A stretch of DNA of 36,238 bases from contig JAJQCQ010000007.1 in assembly GCA_021202635.1 (NCBI GenBank), forward strand, positions 1 to 36,238, in the 5' to 3' direction. Below, piece by piece: positions 32,465 to 36,238 of the stretch (positions are counted from its first letter, which is position 1; each line of letters begins with the position of its first letter). The stretch is from Lachnospiraceae bacterium (GTDB taxonomy: Bacteria; Bacillota; Clostridia; Lachnospirales; Lachnospiraceae). The notes beneath the pieces were generated by a model that worked only from the letters and a program-made list of their open reading frames with translations, was not told the origin of the DNA and did not search any database. The position numbers and the translations under genes were made by a program.

Positions 32465-32526
32465 GTTACAGGTCACACCTGTAGTGGTTGAAATAAGGTA
32501 AATATGGCTATCGTGTGACCTGTAAC
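32465..32526. repeat. 62-bp interspersed repeat, copy B, with perfect 14-bp inverted ends
   Basis: GTTACAGGTCACAC at 32465-32478 is the exact reverse complement of GTGTGACCTGTAAC at 32513-32526. The 34-base loop shares GTAGTGGTT and TAAGGTAAAT with copy A at 16133-16194. It sits between the DUF1445 gene and pxpA inside the operon. Confidence 0.8.
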
Positions 32527-32532
32527 ATTTAT

Positions 32533-33327
32533 TCAGAACTTTAATTCCGTATTCCGAATGTCCGTGATCAGCATATGTCCCGGCGCATGTGTGATCGCGA
32601 GCGTTGGTTTCGACTCCATCACTACATTCTGCGGGGTGACGCCGCAGGGCCAGAAAACGGGTACTTCTCCCTCACGGATCGTAACCATATCGCCAAAATC
32701 TGGATGATGGAGATCGGTAATACCGATGGCCTCCGGACATCCGATGTGGATCGGAGCACCGTGAACACGGGGCATGGCGCCGGTCACCTGGACGGCCCGC
32801 GGCACCAGTTCAAAGGGGATGGGCCGCATGCTGACGACCATGTTTCCGTGAAAAATACCGGCCGGGGCGCAGCTGATACTGGTGCGGTACATGGGAACGT
32901 TGCGCCCTTCCTCGATATGGCGGACGGGAACCCTTGCATCGAGCAGCTCCGCTTCGAAGGAAAAACTGCAGCCGATCAGAAAACTGACAAAATCCTCCTG
33001 CCAGAAATCAGACACGTCGGTGTATTCCCCGGCGAGAATGCCGTTTCGGAAAATCCGATAGCGCGGGATTTCGCGCGCGATGTCTGCGCCTTTGGCGATT
33101 TCTTTCAGAAAGCGGCTGCCGGTGTCACTGACCTCCAGAAGGGGGCAGGCGCGTGGGTTGCGCTGTGAAAACAGTAGAAAATCATAGGCGTAGGCCGCCG
33201 GAAGCACGACCAGATTCGCCTGCGCGTATCCGGCACACATGCCGGAGGTCTGTCCGGTGATCCGCCCGTCGCGGATGCGTGCGCGCACCTCACGCGGGGA
33301 CATGGTGGTATCGTCTTCTTGTTTCAT
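32533..33327 (-). CDS. DUF1445 (YcsI-like) protein, homologous to the N-terminal half of D-glutamate cyclase
   Basis: A 264-residue protein of the family called putative hydro-lyase or YcsI in Bacillus. Landmarks are TSGMCAGYAQANLVVLP (near residue 28), YDFLLFSQRNPRACPLLEV, FLIGCSFSFEAELLDA, RTSISCAPAGIFHGNMVVSMRP and a C-terminal PVFWPCGVTPQN followed by THAPGHMLITD. In mammals this family is fused to DUF4392 in D-glutamate cyclase. In B. subtilis ycsI sits with the pxp (ycsF/kipI/kipA) genes. The ATG at 33327 has AGGAGG ten bases upstream. The conserved Cys, His and Asp residues support an enzyme; the specific reaction here is inferred. Confidence 0.88.
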   Translation of the reverse strand: MKQEDDTTMSPREVRARIRDGRITGQTSGMCAGYAQANLVVLPAAYAYDFLLFSQRNPRACPLLEVSDTGSRFLKEIAKGADIAREIPRYRIFRNGILAGEYTDVSDFWQEDFVSFLIGCSFSFEAELLDARVPVRHIEEGRNVPMYRTSISCAPAGIFHGNMVVSMRPIPFELVPRAVQVTGAMPRVHGAPIHIGCPEAIGITDLHHPDFGDMVTIREGEVPVFWPCGVTPQNVVMESKPTLAITHAPGHMLITDIRNTELKF

Positions 33328-33412
33328 GAGGTTTTTCCTCCTGTAGTGTAATGTGCCATACGATTATGGAGAGCAGAGATGCTGGATACCGGTGAAATAT
33401 TTGCCTGTTTTT

Positions 33413-34309
33413 TTATTGCAGCAGCTTCTGTGCCTCTTCGACGGTGATTTTCTGAAAGTGAATAGTGTACCCTGGCCGCGCCTGAGCGAGTGCCGGTAAA
33501 TCCGCCGTACAGACCGTGGCAATTTTCGCATATCCGCCGGTTGTCTGGCGGTCGGCGAGCAGAATGATGGGCTGCCCCGCGGGTGTGACCTGGATGGAGC
33601 CGAAAACGATGGCGTCGGAGACAATATCCGTTCCATGTCTGCTCTCGATGGCGGCTCCCCTCAGCCGACAGCCCATGCGGTCGCTCTCCTGTGAAACCGT
33701 GTAGGTGCCTGTGTAAAAGGTCTTTCGCCCCTGCTCCGTAAACAGGTCTTCCTGTGGCCCGCCGATCGCGCGAACGGTAAGCATTTCCGGGAAGATGCGC
33801 TCTGGAGCAAAACGGTCAGCGACCTCCCTATATATAATAGAAGAAACTCCGACGGGAAGCAGGTCACCAACTTTCAGCGCGCGCCCTTCGAATCCGCCGA
33901 TCGCGCATTTCAGGTTTGTAGAGCGGCTGCCGAGTACGGTAGGGACATCGATGCCGCCGCTGACGGCGAGGTAGCTTCGGCAGCCGGAAAGAGCGGTTCC
34001 AACCATCAGAATCTGTCCTCTTCTGACCGGAAACGGACGGTTCATCGGACAGGCCGCCCCATCCAGCAGCGGAGCCATATCCGCACCGGTGAGCGCCAGA
34101 ATGGCATCCTCTTCGATCTGATAAATGCCGCCGAAAAGGGTAAATTCAAGGACAGCCTCGCCGTGTTTGTTACCAACCAGTGTATTGGCTGCCTGGTACG
34201 CGCACGTATCCATTACGCCGGAGCAGGGCATTCCCAGTTCCTGATAACCGGTACGTCCGATGTCCTGTACGGTCGTCAGCGCACCGGGATTGATCACGCG
34301 AATTGCCAT
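33413..34309 (-). CDS. pxpC: 5-oxoprolinase subunit C (biotin-dependent carboxyltransferase-like, KipA type)
   Basis: A subunit of the PxpABC 5-oxoprolinase, formerly called KipA or allophanate hydrolase subunit 2-like. The 298-residue protein has VINPGALTTVQDIGRTGYQ at the N-terminus, then GVMDTCAYQAANTLVGN, ALTGADMAPLLDG, SYLAVSGGIDVPTVLGSRST, and DRQTTGGYAKIATV near the end. All are standard. Its start overlaps the end of pxpB by 16 bases, and the next gene begins 85 bases downstream. The length agrees with single-domain members rather than the larger urea amidolyase fusions. Confidence 0.95.
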   Translation of the reverse strand: MAIRVINPGALTTVQDIGRTGYQELGMPCSGVMDTCAYQAANTLVGNKHGEAVLEFTLFGGIYQIEEDAILALTGADMAPLLDGAACPMNRPFPVRRGQILMVGTALSGCRSYLAVSGGIDVPTVLGSRSTNLKCAIGGFEGRALKVGDLLPVGVSSIIYREVADRFAPERIFPEMLTVRAIGGPQEDLFTEQGRKTFYTGTYTVSQESDRMGCRLRGAAIESRHGTDIVSDAIVFGSIQVTPAGQPIILLADRQTTGGYAKIATVCTADLPALAQARPGYTIHFQKITVEEAQKLLQ

Positions 34310-35028
34310 ATTGCATCGCCTCCTCCGTGTGCCTGCATCCGGCGGATGTCATAATAATCGCTGGAATTGATCGGGTAAAAGCGGATTCTGTCCCCTGCGC
34401 GGCAGAGTACAGGCGCTTCCCGCTCCGGATTATAAAAATCCAGCGGCGTGCTTCCGATCAGCCGCCAGCCGCCCGGCGATTCGAGCGGATAGACCCCGGT
34501 CTGGTTTCCACCGATGCCGACGGAGCCTTTTGGTATTCTGACGCGCGGCGTAGAGAGTCTGGGCATGGCAATCCGCTCATCGAGTCCCCCCAGGTAAACA
34601 AAGCCGGGCAAAAAACCGAGCATATAGACGCGGTATTCGGTGTCGCTGTGTATGGCGATGATCGCATCCCGGTCGATACCGGTATATCGCTCCAGATCAG
34701 GCAGGTCTGGTCCGAAGTGGGAGCCGTAGCAGCAGGGAATGTGCAGCACCCGGCCTGTGTCAGATGCAGAAGTCTCCGGAAGGCGTGCCAGCCGTTCGAC
34801 TGTGGATTTTAATTCCCCGTACGTCAGGATGGATGGCTCGTAAACAACGAGCAGAGAACGGAACGTCGGTACCAGCTCTGTAACACCGATGATGGATGTT
34901 TCCCGAATCCGTGCAGCCAGCGCGTGCACCCGGTCATTTACCGCCGGATCAATTTTGTCTCCAAATTCCGCTGCCAGCGCGTGGTCTCCGGCAGGCAGTA
35001 TTCGTACAGTTTCTGTAGTAGAATTCAT
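34294..35028 (-). CDS. pxpB: 5-oxoprolinase subunit B (KipI type)
   Basis: Partner subunit of PxpC, formerly KipI. The ATG at 35028 gives a 244-residue product; a GTG at 35040 would add four residues, and neither has a strong ribosome binding site. Typical features are ILPAGDHALAAEFG, an N-terminal ferredoxin-like part (VTELVPTFRSLLVVYEP), IPCCYGSHFGPDL, YMLGFLPGFVYLGGLDERI with the conserved GFxPGF pattern (near 145), SVGIGGNQTGVYPLESPGGW and FYNPEREAPVL. It is 52 bases downstream of the aminotransferase and overlaps pxpC, consistent with one transcript. Confidence 0.94.
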   Translation of the reverse strand: MNSTTETVRILPAGDHALAAEFGDKIDPAVNDRVHALAARIRETSIIGVTELVPTFRSLLVVYEPSILTYGELKSTVERLARLPETSASDTGRVLHIPCCYGSHFGPDLPDLERYTGIDRDAIIAIHSDTEYRVYMLGFLPGFVYLGGLDERIAMPRLSTPRVRIPKGSVGIGGNQTGVYPLESPGGWRLIGSTPLDFYNPEREAPVLCRAGDRIRFYPINSSDYYDIRRMQAHGGGDAIWQFA

Positions 35029-35080
35029 GATTTCAAACACTTTCTTTGCAGGATCGCAGGCCGGTGATTACAGAGCTGTA

Positions 35081-35935
35081 TCAAACAGGTGCGCAGCCAT
35101 TTGTCGCTTCATGAAATTCGGTGATCAGGGCCCCGCGGATTTTTTCGAGCAGCTCCGGCTGTTTCCCGCCGACTGGTTTTCCGTCAATCTCATTTGCCCA
35201 GAGGCAGAGATTGCTGGAGCTGGTGACCAGGACTTCTTCTGCCGCGTACAGTTCATCCAGCGTGAAGGCCGTCTCGTTTACCGGAATACAAAGCTTTTTG
35301 CATGTACGGATCAGATGTGCGCGTGCAATGCCCGGCAGAATCAGATTGTCTGTCGGCGCGGTGCGGAGCATGCCATCCTGTATGATATGAACATTGCTGT
35401 GTGCGCATTCAGTTACGCGGCCGCCCGGACGATAGAAGACTGATTCCTGGCATCCGGCTTCTTTTGCGCGCTGCGCTGCCATCACAGAAGGAATCAGGTT
35501 CAGCGTTTTAATGTTGCAATGGTAGAAGCGGGTATCCTCCGTTGTGATGAGCCGGATCGGCGTTTTTCCATCTGAAATCTCCTGATGGGTCAGGGTAATC
35601 CACAGATTTCCCGGGCCTTCCGTAAAAACATGATTGCGCGCTCCCGTGCCGCGTGTCACCTGATAATAAACAAAGAGATCGCCGCTGTCCATTTTCTGAA
35701 CGAGTTCATTCAGAAGGTCTTTCAGCTCTGTTTTCGTGACCGGCATCTGAATTTTCAGCAGGCCGGCACTGTTAAAAAAACGTTCAATGTGTTCGTCGAG
35801 CGCGAAAATGTGGTAGTTGCGGCAGGGACCGGCATCGTACACACCGTCTCCAAACCAGCAGACCCGGTCATTCATCGGAATGGACATCTCGTCCAGCTCT
35901 CCAAAGGTTCCATTATAGTATCCGAGTGTTTTCAT
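35081..35935 (-). CDS. dat: D-amino acid aminotransferase (class IV PLP enzyme)
   Basis: It interconverts D-alanine and 2-oxoglutarate with pyruvate and D-glutamate, and works on other D-amino acids. The ATG at 35935 has GGGAGGCGG upstream; the longer frame to 35983 is not supported. The 284-residue chain has the class IV fold signatures NDRVCWFGDGVYDAGPCRN near the start and HCNIKTLNLIPSVMAAQ with the PLP-binding Lys near residue 143. It continues with a typical ESVFYRPGGRVTECAHSNVHII and a D-AAT-like PTDNLILPGIARAHLI. A branched-chain or aminodeoxychorismate lyase role is less likely but cannot be excluded. As first gene of the operon it would supply D-glutamate to the cyclase pair downstream. 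Confidence 0.85.
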   Translation of the reverse strand: MKTLGYYNGTFGELDEMSIPMNDRVCWFGDGVYDAGPCRNYHIFALDEHIERFFNSAGLLKIQMPVTKTELKDLLNELVQKMDSGDLFVYYQVTRGTGARNHVFTEGPGNLWITLTHQEISDGKTPIRLITTEDTRFYHCNIKTLNLIPSVMAAQRAKEAGCQESVFYRPGGRVTECAHSNVHIIQDGMLRTAPTDNLILPGIARAHLIRTCKKLCIPVNETAFTLDELYAAEEVLVTSSSNLCLWANEIDGKPVGGKQPELLEKIRGALITEFHEATNGCAPV

Positions 35936-36038
35936 AAAAATCCGCCTCCCTAATCTGCTGCATCGATGCATATTGCGAGGCAATAAAGCCCCTGTGCATC
36001 TGTGCGCAACGATTCTTCTCCGAACTTTCCTGTTGGAT

Positions 36039-36090
36039 AAAAAAAGAGACGCAGGGAAATCCGCTTCCTCCGTGACTTCCCTGTCGCCTC
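36039..36090 (-). terminator. Promoter-proximal intrinsic terminator in the dat-pxp leader
   Basis: On the minus strand a 16-bp stem with one bulged A and a 12-base loop is followed by seven T. The stem runs from GAGGCG (36085-36090) to GTCTC (36046-36050). It lies wholly downstream of the promoter at 36102-36130 and about 100 bases upstream of the dat start, so it would stop most transcripts as a leader RNA of roughly 57 bases unless it is bypassed. Confidence 0.75.
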
Positions 36091-36101
36091 ACTCTGCCTT
36101 G

Positions 36102-36130
36102 ATTTTAGAAAGGTTCGCGGGAATTGTCAA
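36102..36130 (-). promoter_or_regulatory. Consensus sigma-A promoter for the dat-pxp operon
   Basis: On the minus strand TTGACA (36125-36130), 17 bases, TAAAAT (36102-36107). The start site would be near 36096. With the minus-strand promoter at 12746-12774, this is the strongest promoter in the window. Confidence 0.7.
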
Positions 36131-36238
36131 TCGCCATTTAAAATTCCCAAATAATTTTGCGAAAATAAAAAGCAGAAAAAATAATCCTGAATTATTCACG
36201 GTATAACAGCTAATGTAGCTGAAAACCGCATAGTTACT

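Noticed and set aside
30723-35935. Urea amidolyase/allophanate hydrolase reading of the KipI-KipA pair
   Set aside because: The subunits are separate and sit with pxpA, which fits 5-oxoprolinase; no urea carboxylase or amidase is present.
1-36238. CRISPR arrays, prophage or insertion sequences
   Set aside because: No regularly spaced repeats, no cas, integrase or transposase genes were seen; the repeats found are short and non-coding.

Overview
The window reads as chromosomal DNA of a Clostridia-class Bacillota, most like a Lachnospiraceae gut anaerobe. The evidence is strong AGGAGG-type ribosome binding sites, several TTG starts, sigma-A-like promoters (TTGACA-17-TAAAAT type), a clostridial RelA/SpoT - MBL hydrolase - HemZ - HisS gene block, CstA, a ThrE-type exporter and an orphan NRPS-like synthetase. 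No rRNA, tRNA, CRISPR array, phage gene or transposase was seen.

Layout, left to right. (1) 1-3.8 kb: an LCP-family cell-wall ligase, then a promoter with an early intrinsic terminator in front of an unrecognised 164-aa gene and cstA. (2) 3.8-4.0 kb: a 162-bp structured element with nested perfect inverted repeats. (3) 4.0-11.4 kb: apt, relA/spoT, an MBL-fold hydrolase, hemZ, a stand-alone HD-GYP protein and hisS, closely packed. (4) 11.4-14.5 kb: a minus-strand DUF1294-fusion protein, divergent from glyA. (5) 14.6-21.1 kb: a MacAB-like exporter with two adaptors, an ATPase and an FtsX/MacB permease. The second adaptor carries a roughly 570-residue insertion in its coiled-coil hairpin. (6) 21.1-23.3 kb: rpsB and tsf. 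(7) 23.4-27.0 kb, minus: an adenylation-carrier-condensation synthetase, interrupted at an A8 homopolymer and ending in a remnant adenylation domain. (8) 27.2-30.7 kb: a DinJ/RelB-YoeB toxin-antitoxin pair, nudC, a fused ThrE exporter and a small membrane protein. (9) 30.7-36.1 kb, minus: D-amino acid aminotransferase, pxpB, pxpC, DUF1445, pxpA and DUF4392, behind a strong promoter followed at once by an intrinsic terminator.

The most interesting functional unit is region 9. It joins a D-amino acid transaminase, the two separately encoded halves of what is one protein in mammalian D-glutamate cyclase (DUF1445 and DUF4392), and the three-subunit 5-oxoprolinase PxpABC. This suggests a route that moves D-amino acid nitrogen through D-glutamate and 5-oxoproline back to glutamate. 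Two families of interspersed intergenic repeats occur: a 62-bp element with inverted ends (three copies) and a TTCAGARCAGC-ended family (five sites). The 162-bp element at 3816-3977 belongs to the second family.
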